Assembly (NCBI RefSeq): GCF_020379485.1 | Contig: NC_063444.1 | Span: 3,544,652-3,608,651 of the forward strand | Origin: Brassica napus | Lineage: Eukaryota > Streptophyta > Magnoliopsida > Brassicales > Brassicaceae | Length of the DNA: 64,000 bases | Reading direction: 5' to 3' | Shown here: one piece after another, positions 34,590 through 45,585 of the stretch | Layout: the number at the start of each line of letters is the position of its first letter | Position numbering within the stretch: position 1 is the first letter of the stretch | Notes under the pieces: model-generated | What the model was told of the DNA's origin: nothing | The model's input: the letters and a program-made list of their open reading frames with translations, nothing else | Database searches by the model: none | Position numbers and translations under genes: made by a program

Positions 34590-34858
34590 TTGTTGCTCTT
34601 CATTCCCATTAAATCTTATTATTACGTAAGTGTTTCTGTATTGGTCTCTCCAAAAGCAAATATATATATCTAACCGGGAAAAAAGTAAAGTAAGCTGGAA
34701 AGAAGCAGAGAGATCCCTGAAGTAAACCCTGTTTCCCTTCAAAGTATCTCCACTATCTCTCATCCTCTTCCACTCTGACACTCAACTTCCACACTTTTAT
34801 CTTTCTTTAGTCAGGTATAAGAAAAGCAAAAAACCATTTTCTTGTTCTTGATTTTGCG

Positions 34859-35950
34859 ATGGAAGTTCCACGCCGCTCTTTGGCTGCCTCTCTCTCTCCT
34901 CTCCGCCTCATCGATGGTCTCCCTCGCCGGAGGAGTTTTAATTATAACCAGATGCCGGAGGAGCCCATCAAACTCACTGTTCTCAAGCTTGATGGATCTT
35001 CCTTTGGTACGACCACTTTCTTGTTTCTTATAATCAACCTTTTGAACTTGCTTCTGAGTGAGTGATTTACCGTTTGTATGACCTTGTTTTGTAGATATCC
35101 AAGTGTCAAAGACAGCTACAGTAGGGGAGCTCAAGATGGCTGTAGAAGCTGCGTTTTCTCACTTGCCCATCACTGGCGTTGGCAAAGTCTCTTGGTATCT
35201 TTTTTTAAGTCTTCCTCTTGTGTCTATCTTTATGTGATTCTTGATGATCTTTAATCTTACTCTTGTGGGTACCATTCCATGAAAGGCCGCATGTTTGGGC
35301 ACAGTTCTGCTTATCCTATGGAGATCAAAGACTGCTCAACGAGGCTGACTACCTTATTGAGTTCGGAATCAAAGACGGAGATCAGGTCTGTATTCAACCT
35401 CCCTCTTTTCTTCACTCATGTAACAACTCTTCTAAATGAAACTACAGAGTCTGATTCAAATGCCTCTTTTGGACAAACATCATTCAGCTTAGGTTCATCC
35501 GCCATATATCAAACTACTGCACCATGATGGTGAACCATAAGAGCAAGACACCACATGTTTCTTCTTTGAAACAACTCAAACTGTAAGAGTCTTTTCTCTT
35601 TTCATTTTCTCTTCATGTTTTTAGCATCTCATCAGACAGATACATGTTTTAGACCATCTAGGTTCTCTCTCAAACCCGAAACCTGGAAAAAGAAAGGAAC
35701 ACAAGGACTAGAAGATGGTGTTGACTCAGTCACCAAGACACAACCAAGCTTCCTATCGACTGTATTGGGAGGTTGGCTCTCTTACAAGTCAACACCAAGT
35801 CAACGAGGGACTAAACACAGAAACGTTACTGCTTCTACTTCGAGTCACCTCAGAGCTTTTAACAACCTCATCGCAAGGTTTCGTTTCAAGTGTTACTCGG
35901 AGAAAGATGTCTGGAACAGGAAAAAGCTCATCTCTGAAAACATGAAATAA
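34859..35950 (+). CDS. Ubiquitin-like superfamily protein (At4g32270-like), possible frame break before last exon
   Basis: Exons 34859-35006, 35095-35190, 35286-35387 and 35488-35582 join in frame: MEVPRRSLAASLSPLRLIDG, then a ubiquitin-like fold (IKLTVLKLDGSSFDIQVSKT, ATVGELKMAVEAAFSHLP, WAQFCLSYGDQRLLNEADYL, FGIKDGDQLRFIRHIS). It resembles the U11/U12-25K type of ubiquitin-fold protein; no C-terminal Gly-Gly is seen, so it is not a conjugated modifier. Reading on gives TAA at 35584-35586. A strong open stretch at 35627-35950 (WKKKGTQGLEDG, STVLGGWLSYKSTPS, FRFKCYSEKDVW) looks like the last exon, but from donor 35583 to acceptor 35624 it would be joined one base out of frame. Either the gene ends at 35586, splicing differs, or there is a frameshift. 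Molecular role is unknown. Confidence 0.7.
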
Positions 35951-36210
35951 TACTCATTACTATCTTTCTGCTTCTGACTTCGTTCTTGTAAAGATTTTGA
36001 TTTCCCAATCTTCATGTTTATATGTAAGAAACAAATGATAAGACAAGTCTGTGGCTTTATAAAGATGGATGTTATATGCTTGATACCATCAAACATCATA
36101 CAAGAGTCTTACTACGTTCAAAGAAAGTGAAACAATGTTATTATGTACATGTACCCATTACTAGAACATATAGATTATATATAAGAGCATACCAGACCAA
36201 AGCAATATCC

Positions 36211-38270
36211 TTAAACACTGAACACAAGCCACTTTGATTTGCCAGAGTCCTGACCATCCACAATCTGACAATCACCACCTTGTCCACCAGAGCCATCCCT
36301 CTGTTTCCCATCCTTTGATCTTCCTGCTTTCTTCCCAACGAATAACCCCAGCTTCATCGCCGTCAACAGACCCATGGCAATCAGCAAAGGCCTCACAGCC
36401 CAGTGAAAATCCTCCAGATGCTGATACTTTTTCACAACTCCTTCACATGTATTGAAATCCACAACCTCCACTTCAGCTGGATCCGCAAGACAGCTGCTTC
36501 CATGCTCCTTTCCAAAAGGCAACACTCCAGGGAACTCCACCTCGAGGCAACCGTTTGGTAAAACCTTAGAGATCCTCCCCGTTGCCCAAATCCCTCTACC
36601 TTTACGCATCCATTTGAATCTTGGGATGACGACATTGGCTTTGATCTTCACGAACTGACCTACACTGTATCCTTTAGCCATCTGAAGCTGAGACGAAGTC
36701 CCTTTCCAGAGAGTTGGCAGCCCTATAAACCCAACAGCTACGTTTCCATCACGGTCTATCGAATGGATAACACCAACCAGAGAGTGCCTCTTGTCTTCTC
36801 CATCCTTGAGACGCACCCAATCTCCAGAAGCTAAGCCGTTGGTCACCCGTTCAAGAACAGATACGTGAACCCTTAACGGATCATGAACGCCATGGACTTT
36901 AACGAGAGCAAACTCATCTGGGTCGGTGTCACGTTCTAAACCAACCACCGTTCCTTCTGGTACATCCATGTTCTCGTGCTTAAAAGAATTGGCAGGCTTT
37001 CTTGAACGCACCGTGTCGCCCACTCGGAGTTGATCCTTTGAAAGAAACCATTCTGTGTAACCGAGAGCAGCCGAGCTCTTCCTGATCTCTCTACTGTCAA
37101 TGCCTCTCCACACCTCTTCCTCCTCTGAGTCCTGCAAGCTGCACAATCATTTCCAGTTAATATCACAAACCAAGATGGACGAAGACGGGCAAGAGACGGT
37201 TTACCTCTTCAAGACGTGTAAGATGTCAGTCATAGATGGCCTGCTTCGAAGATCATACATAAAGCAACCTCTAAGTAAGTTCTCAAGAGGAGGCGGTATG
37301 CCACTGGGGATGCTACTCTTTTCTTGCTTTCTGACCACTAAGTTGTATATCTCATCGGCGGATTTGCCACACCAAGGCTGCACACCGGTCAGCATTTCCA
37401 CAACGCTGCAACCAAACCCCCAAGAATCAGTCTCAAAGGACATGGGACCTCTTACTTCCGGCTGCCACTGCTCTGGAGCCATGTAGTTTGGAGTTCCGAG
37501 CCTCATTGTCATATCAGAACTTGGCAAAGGGATGCTAAGAAGGAGATAAGGGACTCCAACATCCCCGAGGATGGCCTTGTCGTTATCACTGAGAAGAAAG
37601 TTAGAGGGCTTGAGATTGAGAATCAGAAACCCCTTTGAGTGCAGCTCCAAGATCCCTGTAACCAGATCAACTCCGTATCTGTGGTTCAACATAGATAAGA
37701 AGACATTAGTATCACTACCAGCTGCTTGCTTGTATAATGCAATGTTACCTCAACACATCAGGCAGTGAAAGCTTCCCTCCTCTGAGCCGAGCCATCTTGT
37801 CACCAACACATCCCTCATAGAACTTCATGATGATACATATCTACAAACACACAAATCTCCAATTAAAAACAAAAACGGAAACTAAGAGAAACCACCACAT
37901 GTTTGTATTTTTTTTAACTTACCCTTCCACTAATGCTAGAGACACCACGGAGGAGACAGACACTCTCAACCCCTTGACACTTGGAGAACAAATCCTCAAA
38001 CTTATCAACCACAACTTTCCTTTGATCCTCCTTGATGGGATGAAGCATTTTGATGGCGACTTCATGATGCTCATCGTAGTCCTCGGTAGACTGATGATGA
38101 GTAGCCAACCAAACATCACCAAAGGGACCTCTTCCAATCCGGTGGCGAAGCTTCAAGGTCGCAGAGTTCATCCAGGGGCTAGTACCGGTTGCTAAAGCGC
38201 TCTCAGAGCCACCTTCAATGATCTCGTACTCAGAATCATCAGGCTTTTGAGCAGCTATCGTTGAAGCCAT
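36211..38270 (-). CDS. KOC1: Chloroplast outer-envelope protein kinase KOC1 (At4g32250-like)
   Basis: Four exons (38270-37923, 37840-37749, 37678-37205, 37138-36211) join in frame to 613 residues. The kinase domain has a glycine loop (IGRGPFGDVWLA), the ATP-anchoring lysine (VAIKML), a catalytic loop reading ILNLKPSNFLL, a DVG in place of DFG, and the APE segment (TPNYMAPEQW). The usual HRD aspartate is therefore Asn. The C-terminal half carries KEG/HERC2-like SH3-fold repeats (LRVGDTVRSRK, GDWVRLKDGEDKRH, GRISKVLPNGCLEVEFPGVL) and ends in a hydrophobic anchor (PLLIAMGLLTAMKLGLFVGK, about residue 570) with a short basic tail, fitting a tail-anchored envelope protein. In Arabidopsis KOC1 is an outer-membrane kinase needed for efficient plastid protein import. 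Length matches (about 611 residues). Confidence 0.92.
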
Positions 38271-39247
38271 ATCTGAAACGAGAAAAAAAAAAAATATAGT
38301 TTCAACCGTTACAACTCAAATCTACACAAAGTCGATCAACAAGAGAACATAGCAAAACTTAATAAAAAAAAAAAGGAACAACCTTTCAGTTGTTTAACTA
38401 TCGTTATGAGCAGATCGAGGCAAGCAAAAACGTGAAACAGATGCCTCACAATATATGTAAATGAAGAGAGAAAAGTCAGATGCGTGTGTGTGTGTTCTGT
38501 TTTCAAGAGAAGTGAGCGATACAAACAAGGGACAAAGACAAGTGTCGTGGAGAAGTAGGAGAAGGAGAACAGTAGCCCATCACAATGGAACTCAATTAGC
38601 GTAAGATAGAACCATAAGTCAATCAATCAATCAAACAAATAAAAGTCAAATCTCACTAGATCAGAATTTGCAAAACGAATGTTATCAAAATAAAAATTAA
38701 CTCAAGTTCCAATGAAAATTTTGAAAAATCTTACCCGGTAATGAGGGAGATGACTTGAGTATGAAGCAGATATTTCGACGGATTAAGGCTTTTGAAACCG
38801 TAAGACGAGGTAGTGACGGCGAAGACGAGGGAAAGTGATAAAAAACCTAATAACCGGTAATGATAACTACAAGTGCCTGACGAAAGAGAGAAAACAAACA
38901 AATAACTTAGAAACGATCATCAGAAACTGGAACAAGTAACTTGAGGGAAGCTGATAAAGACAGAGAACCGAGAGAGTCCGAGAGAAAACCTGTGAAGGAT
39001 GAAGGGCCCCGTAAGTTTGTTTAATGAGACACACCTTACCACAAAGCCCACTTTACTTGTCAACCAAAAAAAAGAATCTTTTTTTCTTTAAATTTTAATT
39101 CTGTTGTTATTAGAAGCTCTTCTTTTTGGTTAAACCATATTAAGAAGTTTTATATTAGTGCAAAGTACACCATGTTTAGCTTATCATAGTACCGATCACA
39201 CAACAAATACGATTTCATGATTGTATCCACCAAACAAACGACAGTTA
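38271..39247. other. KOC1 5' leader and promoter
   Basis: The sequence upstream of the KOC1 start contains splice-like signals (for example a CAG-type acceptor just before the start region), suggesting a leader intron, and a GT-rich run at 38483-38496. No other gene is seen. Confidence 0.4.
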
Positions 39248-39538
39248 CCCTGTTCTTTTTACGATCGCTGCGTCAGCTATCAGCGATCAATATTATAGTT
39301 ATCTTCACGCGCAAGAATGTAGAGACTGACGCCGGAAGCGGTACCTTCTCCATTTTAAAGCAGTTGCAGCTATCATTTAATGGTCGCTACTTTTAACAGC
39401 GTCAGTGACGATGCACGCAAACCTTGTGAAAACTAAACGCAGCGACAACTTAATTATTCCCCACCATTTTTATTGCCTGGTTTCAAGTATAATTTTTGAT
39501 CGCCGGTGGTGATCGCAGCGACACTGTGCCGAACAGGG
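39248..39538. mobile_element. MITE-like element with CCCTGTTC terminal inverted repeats (291 bp)
   Basis: Left end CCCTGTTCTTTTTACGATCG with CTGCG following; right end GATCGCAGCGACACTGTGCC then GAACAGGG. The outer 8 bp are perfectly inverted, and inner GATCGCTGCG / CGCAGCGA-type blocks match with small offsets. The CCCTGTTC terminus is common in plant PIF/Harbinger or hAT-derived MITEs. No target duplication could be assigned. Confidence 0.6.
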
Positions 39539-39585
39539 CCAGTAAGACTGGGGACCATAGCTTTCAGGTGTTACGGTGGTGCGAG

Positions 39586-39767
39586 CAAGGGCGGAACTAG
39601 AAAAAAAAAAATTGGGGGAGGGCAAAATAAAATTATGCATAGAACTAAGGATAGGTTTGTTAAAAAATAGGGGGGTCAAATTGAAAACTAGCCAATATTT
39701 TACACTGAATCTTTAAAATGAGTTGGGGGCAGCTGCCCCCCCGTTATTCAATGTGGCTCAGCCACTG
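39586..39767. mobile_element. Short degenerate hAT-type element (182 bp)
   Basis: Imperfect ends (CAAGGGCGGAACTAG and GTGGCTCAGCCACTG) are flanked by near-identical 8-bp repeats GGTGCGAG (39578-39585) and GGTGTGAG (39768-39775). The inside includes the G-rich GGGGGAGGGC and the palindromic GGGGGCAGCTGCCCCC. No coding sequence. Confidence 0.65.
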
Positions 39768-39775
39768 GGTGTGAG

Positions 39776-40282
39776 TGGAATAAGACTAATGCTAAACACA
39801 CCCAAGTTTCCTCTCTTTTTCGTCTGTTGCTCAGGCGCTGTACAAACAAACGCCGACAACAGTGAAGGTTGAAGGTTGGGCTTCCTTGCTGGACCGGAGC
39901 CCGTTTCGAAAAAGTCCATTTTTGCTGATTGTGAAATACCTTTACTGGTTTTGGTTTTGACATCTTTCAATGTCTCTCTGTACCTCTTACTTCACTCGCA
40001 GACACAACCCTCACTTGCACTTTGTTTTCGTTTCAAGAAGAGACATGTAAATCTTGTGACAATAAGAATCTATGAAGATTCATAATCCATCAAATTTTGA
40101 ATCTTTATCAAACTAAATAAGAAAAGAGAGCTAATCATCATTTATAAAAGCTTACATATAAAATTGTTGTTGATTCATCGAACGATCAGACAAAGAAATA
40201 GACATAGAGAGAAAGCAAGAGAGATTTACAGTAATTTCCATATAAATTGAGGATTGAGAAAGACAGAAGAACAGCTTTGTTT
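39776..40282. other. Spacer downstream of the ATP synthase b' gene
   Basis: Probably contains the 3' end of the ATP synthase b' transcript on the minus strand. No gene is visible. Confidence 0.4.
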
Positions 40283-41004
40283 TTAAGAAGGAAGAACCTT
40301 CTTGACAATGTCTTCACTAAGAGCAGCGATCTGAGAATCCAAAGCCTTAATGGTTTCCTCCTTCTGCTTCTCCAAGCTCGCCAACGCTTCCTGCAGCTCC
40401 GCCTCCACCTTCTTCCTCCCTACCGCCAACTGCTCCTCCACCTCCACCTGCACCCACAAAAACATTAATGTCTTCTCACGATCTGAGACCACAATGCCCC
40501 CGTTAATGTTTCCCTTACCTGCGTCTCCTTCTTCATCTTATTAAGCGCGGCGGCGATCTCAGCCCTAGCCGCCCTCATCACAGCAGCAGCCTGTTCATCG
40601 AGCTCCTTCACCTCAGCGGAAGTGTCCTTCACGCTCGCGAGCTTCTCCTTAATCTCACCGTCTCTCTTATCCATAAAGTTCCCAAGCGGCGAGTAGTAGA
40701 CTTTGTCGAGCGCGAACATGAGGAAGAGAAACTCCACGACGATGATCGGGAGCGTCAGGTTGAAGTCGAAGAGCTGCGCCTTCTCCATAGCTTCGGCCAT
40801 CGAAGGGGGAGCCAGGGCGGCGATTAAAGCTAGAGACTTTACGGTGGCGGAGGAGAAAGACAGAGCCTTGCTGCTGAGGGAGGAGGAGATGGGTTTGGGG
40901 ATCTGGGGGAGTTTGATGGATTTGGGGAGGTTGACGCGGGTTGGTTGAGTTGAGGAGGAGAGGGAGATGAGGGGTTTGGAGGAAGCCATTATCGAGTTAG
41001 CCAT
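40283..41004 (-). CDS. ATPG: Chloroplast ATP synthase subunit b' (CF0-II)
   Basis: Two exons (41004-40519 and 40447-40283) give 216 residues. The N-terminus is a bipartite targeting peptide: a Ser-rich stromal part ([20 protein letters not shown]) and a hydrophobic thylakoid part ([18 protein letters not shown]) ending in an AEA cleavage site. The mature part begins near [20 protein letters not shown] with one membrane span ([20 protein letters not shown]). A long charged helix follows ([36 protein letters not shown]), which is the peripheral stator stalk of CF0 linking the membrane ring to CF1. It is nuclear-encoded and imported, equivalent to Arabidopsis At4g32260 (219 residues; the mutant is pigment-defective). 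The start is the first of two nearby Met codons; an upstream in-frame extension on the same frame (to 41133) is ignored because it lacks targeting character. Confidence 0.95.
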
Positions 41005-41869
41005 GGCTACACAAGCAGAGACAGAGAGAGGGAGAGAGCTTTGGCTTTGAGAGATGAGAGGATGCTCAAAAACTGATCTCTGTGTAATCTTCTTAGGAAT
41101 GTTATCTCTTCTCTTCACCACACAAATAATCAAAGGCTGTGGTGGTGAGCTTACAAATGTAAAGGACCCTAAAATTTTTTATATAAAAAAAAAGTTGTAT
41201 AAAAAATATTTGCATTTTTAATACTCTCCCGTTTTTTACAAAATCTTTATTTTAGAAAAAACAATTCTTAAAAAATATATTTTAATATTTTCTATGCATT
41301 AATTAATAATAAATCTTTTAAAACAATAGTTATGTTTATTGTAATTCATTTGGTTAAAATATGAAAATAGTTAATTAAAAAATATAGAAATTAATGGTAT
41401 TAGCTTACTGTTATTTTATCACAAATTTAGAGTATTTACAAAAATAGTTATTCATTAATGATAAACTTGAAAAATAGTATCAATTGAAAATTTTCTTTAA
41501 TATATTTTATATGTGTAAAAATTGTAAAATTATAATTCTTTTTAACAGACGGAGTTTATAATTACCTTTTAGTTAAATCGCAAATGTAAATGTACACAAA
41601 TGATGTCAGACAAATAAAAACCAGACTTGTCTTACCATTAACCATAAATGTCATTGAAGATCACAGATGTTTTATTCTTACAAGAAGAACAAAGAGGATA
41701 CAAGTCTCTTGTTACATGTCTAACCTTCACAAAGACAATCCTTGTATGCAGAACAATCTTAGTTTTGAGACAACACATTTATTCAACACCCGGTAACTCT
41801 ACATATATCCACACACAAAAAATCACATCACAGATCAAGCTTATAAAGTTCATCCGTATCATCTAATCT
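41005..41869. other. Promoter of ATP synthase b' and 3' flank of PII1
   Basis: AT-rich after about 41170. It contains poly-A runs but no gene. The minus-strand b' promoter lies in the first few hundred bases. Confidence 0.45.
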
Positions 41870-44379
41870 TCATAATCCATTAATGCATGTGGATGTAGTA
41901 CCATCAACGATTCCTGCATTCTCTAGGAGTCTCTCTGTCAACGACCAGAGCCTCCCAACTTCTGATTTCACCTCGGCAATACAATCGGCTGAACTGTTTT
42001 CGTTCTCTGGCACTACAACAATATCAGAATCTGCCTCCACACTCATGTCAGCTTGAGTTAAAAGCTCTGTGCTCATCTCCGCAAGCTTCTGCAACGCGCT
42101 CGTCGCAGCTTCCACTTCAAGTTGAGCCGCGTCAAGCTGAAGCTTCTCTATGGCTAGATCACCCATCGTTCTCCCCTCGATCCTCTCTTGTGCCAATGCA
42201 TATAGCATTTTCAAATCTTCACTGTCATTAACCGTTTCTTCTTTTAGTTTCTTGACTTCCCTCTCCTTGGCTTCTAGTCTTCCCATGAGTACATTTATCT
42301 CTTCGTCCTTCAACGTCAGAGCCCTCTGCGCAGCTAAAACTTCCATTTCTTTCAACCGTAGATTCTCTCTGGTGAAGTTTAACTCCATCACTAGCCGTTT
42401 GTTCTCCATCCCGTAATCACCATAAGGCTGTTTCTCAAGTGGTTGTTGCTGCATCTGATCTTGAACCAATCTGCTCGTCAGCTCTGCGATTCTCCCCACC
42501 ACCATCTCAGCTTCACTGGCTTGAATCTTGGAACTGCCTAACTCGCCTTCGATTCTGTTAAGGTGGACATCTTTCTCCTTCAGCAACTCAGTCGCCTGCG
42601 TAAGCTGATCTTCTCTAGTTCTCATAAGCATCTTCAGCTCTGTAACCTCCCGGTTCACTTCTTCTAACTGATTCCTCGCTACCGTGAGCTCTTCATCTTT
42701 CTCTTGAAGTAACAGCTCTAGAGAAGCTTGTTCAGACTTTAAATGCTGAATTTCTAGTTTAGCCTCCACCAAGCTTGACTCTTTCTCCTGAAGTAGAGTC
42801 TGCGAGAATTGAAACTCTTTAGTTCTTTTGTCAAGCTCGTCTTGAATGGTGGAGACATCATGCATAGCTTGCTCCAACAGAGATCTCTCTTTCTTCAACT
42901 CCTCTCGTAGCTCCTCAATCAGTTCTTTTTGGATTGATATCTCTCGCTCGAGTGCAAAGTTCTTAGCCTCAGCGACTCTGAGCTTTACTCTCTCACTCTC
43001 CACTTCACCGCAAGCATCTCTCAAGCTTTGCATATACGACAACACGCTTCTCCTCTGCTCCTCGAGTTCCTCTAACTGTTTTTCCAACAGTACTTCCTTT
43101 TCTCCCATCTGCTCTCTTGAAGATAACAAAGCTTCCCGAGAAGAAATTAGCTCGAATCTCACATCGGTTAGAAGCTTCTTCACTCTCCTAAAGTCCTCCA
43201 TGGTTTCATTAGCTTCTCCTAAGCGCTTCACTGTCTCCCCCTGAAGCTTGCTCACTTCCTCCTGAGCCACTAACCACTCTTCCGTCTGCTTCTTCAAGTT
43301 AGCTTCTGTTTCTCTAAGCTTCTCCTGCTCAAGCTTCTTCGCCGCTGTAGAAACCTCTAGCTCCTCTTCCTTCTCCTTGAGTGCTCTCTGAAGCGCTTCT
43401 ATCTCACCCTCTTGTCTCTCCACAATCTCATTCGCTTGGCTCAAGAGCAGTGACTTGTTCTCAAACTCAAAACTCGCCACGGAAGCCTCCTTGGTTTTGA
43501 TTGAAATCTCAACGCGCATTCGATCCAGCTCACGTTCCTTAAAAGTCAATGACGACTGCATAGCGACAAGCTCCTCGTCTCTTTCCCTGAGCTTATGCTT
43601 TAACTCTTCAATCTCTCTGGCCTGTGAAGCTAACTCCACGTTCGCACGCTTCAGCTCCTCTTGTAGACTCTCGTGCTTCAAGGAAGCTTCGGAGATTACT
43701 CTCTCCCGTTTCTCCAACCCTTCCTTTGCTCGGTTTAGTTTCTTCTTCTCGGAGAGAACCTTCCTCTCTGCGTCCTGCAAGTCTTCTTCCCGTTTCAACA
43801 AAGCCATTAGCGCAGCTTGAAGGTCAGACTCAAGCCCCCCAAGGCTCGAGTAAGGAGGATACACCGAGTTCTCATTCGTTTGTTCCTGTGTCCGAGCGAA
43901 TAGTTTATCCAAAAGAATCTTTGAAGGCTCCTCGGCTGTTCCATTGTCGTTGAAGCTTGGTCTTGTATTGTTCAGAACTGATTTAACAGTGAGTGAAGAA
44001 CGTCTCTTTCCCTTTCTACAACTGGTGAGGAACGCAACAAGAGTCTTCTGCTTCTGGTTCACTCTTGTCTGCAATCAAGAAATAATAATACAACACATCA
44101 AAATAAAACTCAAAAGTCTTCATTTTTATTTAAGGTAAAGTAAAAAAAAAAAAAAAAGAGTAAAACTTGATGATTGTGGGCAGACATTAAGAATCATTCT
44201 GAGGAAAGCAAAGAATAATAAGAGAACAAAACCCAATAATAAGACAGCAAAAACATCATTAAAGTTCTGAGCTTTTTTCAAAAAAAGTCTAACAGAGGAA
44301 AGGTAAGTGAGAAAACCTGGCAGGGAGAGAGAGACGAGTAGGAAGACAGATTCAGGCGAATAGCCTGAGAGAAACCCAT
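41870..44379 (-). CDS. PII1: Plastid coiled-coil starch-initiation protein PII1/MRC (At4g32190-like)
   Basis: A 63-nt first exon (44379-44317, MGFSQAIRLNLSSYSSLSPC) splices to one long exon (44068-41870), giving 753 residues. The basic, Ser-rich N-terminus (to about residue 55) fits a chloroplast transit peptide. From about residue 80 to 690 the protein is almost continuous coiled coil rich in Glu, Lys and Leu (KREEDLQDAERKVLSEKKKL, EETVKRLGEANETMEDF). The tail (EVGRLWSLTERLLENAGIVD) is conserved with Arabidopsis MRC/PII1 (myosin-resembling chloroplast protein; protein involved in starch initiation). That protein works in the stroma with starch synthase SS4 and partners to set the number of starch granules. 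It is not a myosin, despite older labels: there is no motor domain. The many frames on the plus strand are shadows of the repetitive heptads. Confidence 0.93.
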
Positions 44380-45114
44380 CACCAGAGCATATCACTCGAG
44401 CTCAAACACTAGAACCCTAAATCAATGTTTCAGAAACAGGATCAAATTAAAGAAGTGACCTTTAAAAGAGGGTTTAAGAGAGCAAACCCAAATCGAAGGA
44501 AGAAGAATCTAAGAAGGGAGAGGGAATACAAATGCAAAATGTAAAGCTGCAATAAGGTAAGGGAGGGGATCGCAGTGGAGAAGGCAATGGTATCATTGAA
44601 AAGGATCCGACTTTGGATAAAACTAAAATTTTATTTAATTTTTTGTTTTTAAGGATTTAAAAAAAAAATAGAAATAGAGGCTCGCATTGGCTGGCGAGTT
44701 GTGATCTTTCTTCGCTAAGGCCAAAAGTCCCTTTTGCCCTTATTCGCAAGTTTCATGTCGGCATGTCCACGTGTCAAATTCGCCGCCACGGGATCTGTTT
44801 TAAGGTTTTTTAATTAATGAACTGGCTTCGTTTTTAATCAGCCGCGTGGTTATAAATGGGCCAGATGGCTTAAAGAGCGTTGATTAGTAGTATTATAGTT
44901 TTCATTTTTAATGGATCTTATTTCCTTGGGTCAAGGATTAATGTAAAATTTATCATTATTCTATATATACTTTCACCTAAAATATAAGAATGTATTCTTT
45001 GGGTCCACATAAGGCCTTTTTATTATCAATAAGCCCAATAGTATTATAGGATCCATTATCGAACTCTCAGATCCTTTTAGTAGCATAACTAACAAAACGA
45101 ACTCTCGTATGAGC
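44380..45114. other. PII1 promoter and spacer
   Basis: Holds the PII1 leader and promoter (minus strand) and AT-rich spacer. No gene is visible. Confidence 0.4.
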
Positions 45115-45272
45115 AGGCTTTAATCCATATCTGGGCAGCCACATTCTCAACTATCTCCGAAAGGAGTCCAGCGCCCCAACGGAAAGGATGTTAAATCCAT
45201 TGTGGCCAAGGCTCGAACCCGGTAGACGGACAGTACAGCTGTACTTTCTTTACCACCAAGCTACGAGCGCTT
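45115..45272 (-). repeat. tRNA-derived SINE-like sequence
   Basis: On the minus strand from 45272 an A-box-like TAGCTTGGTGG and a B box GGTTCGAGCC are spaced as in a pol III promoter, within tRNA-like text beginning AGCGCTCG. About 90 bp of unrelated text follow. The tRNA body lacks a foldable acceptor stem, so a SINE head or pseudo-tRNA is more likely than a working tRNA. The 3' limit is uncertain. Confidence 0.45.
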
Positions 45273-45563
45273 GATTTCATAAAAAATTATTAAAGTTAAT
45301 CAAATACTGTTATTTAAATAAATAGTAATAAATTAAATTTATATAGAAGATAAATGTGACATAATTAGTCAAGGCTTTGGTTGAGGTACTTTGAAAGTCT
45401 TCGCAGTTCATGTCTTAATGCTTTTTGGTTTTTGCTGACTAAACTCTGGAGCTTGTTTGGCTCTAATTGAAGATATAAATCTCAATACTCTTGCAGTTAG
45501 TGTTAGGCAGTTGTTGGTGATCCGATTTTTCTGGTTGCGTCTTATTTTCTTATATAAAGGTTA

Positions 45564-45585
45564 ATATATATATATATATATATAT
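45564..45585. repeat. (AT)n microsatellite running into the PANK2 start codon
   Basis: Eleven AT units end in the A and T of the PANK2 ATG at 45584-45586, so the start codon forms the last unit of the array plus G. Confidence 0.9.

Noticed and set aside
42150..43953. Several Ser-rich plus-strand frames of 88-132 codons
   Set aside because: They are shadows of the coiled-coil heptads of PII1 read backwards.
45190..45272. A functional tRNA gene
   Set aside because: A and B boxes are present, but the ends do not form a tRNA acceptor stem, so it is listed as SINE-like instead.
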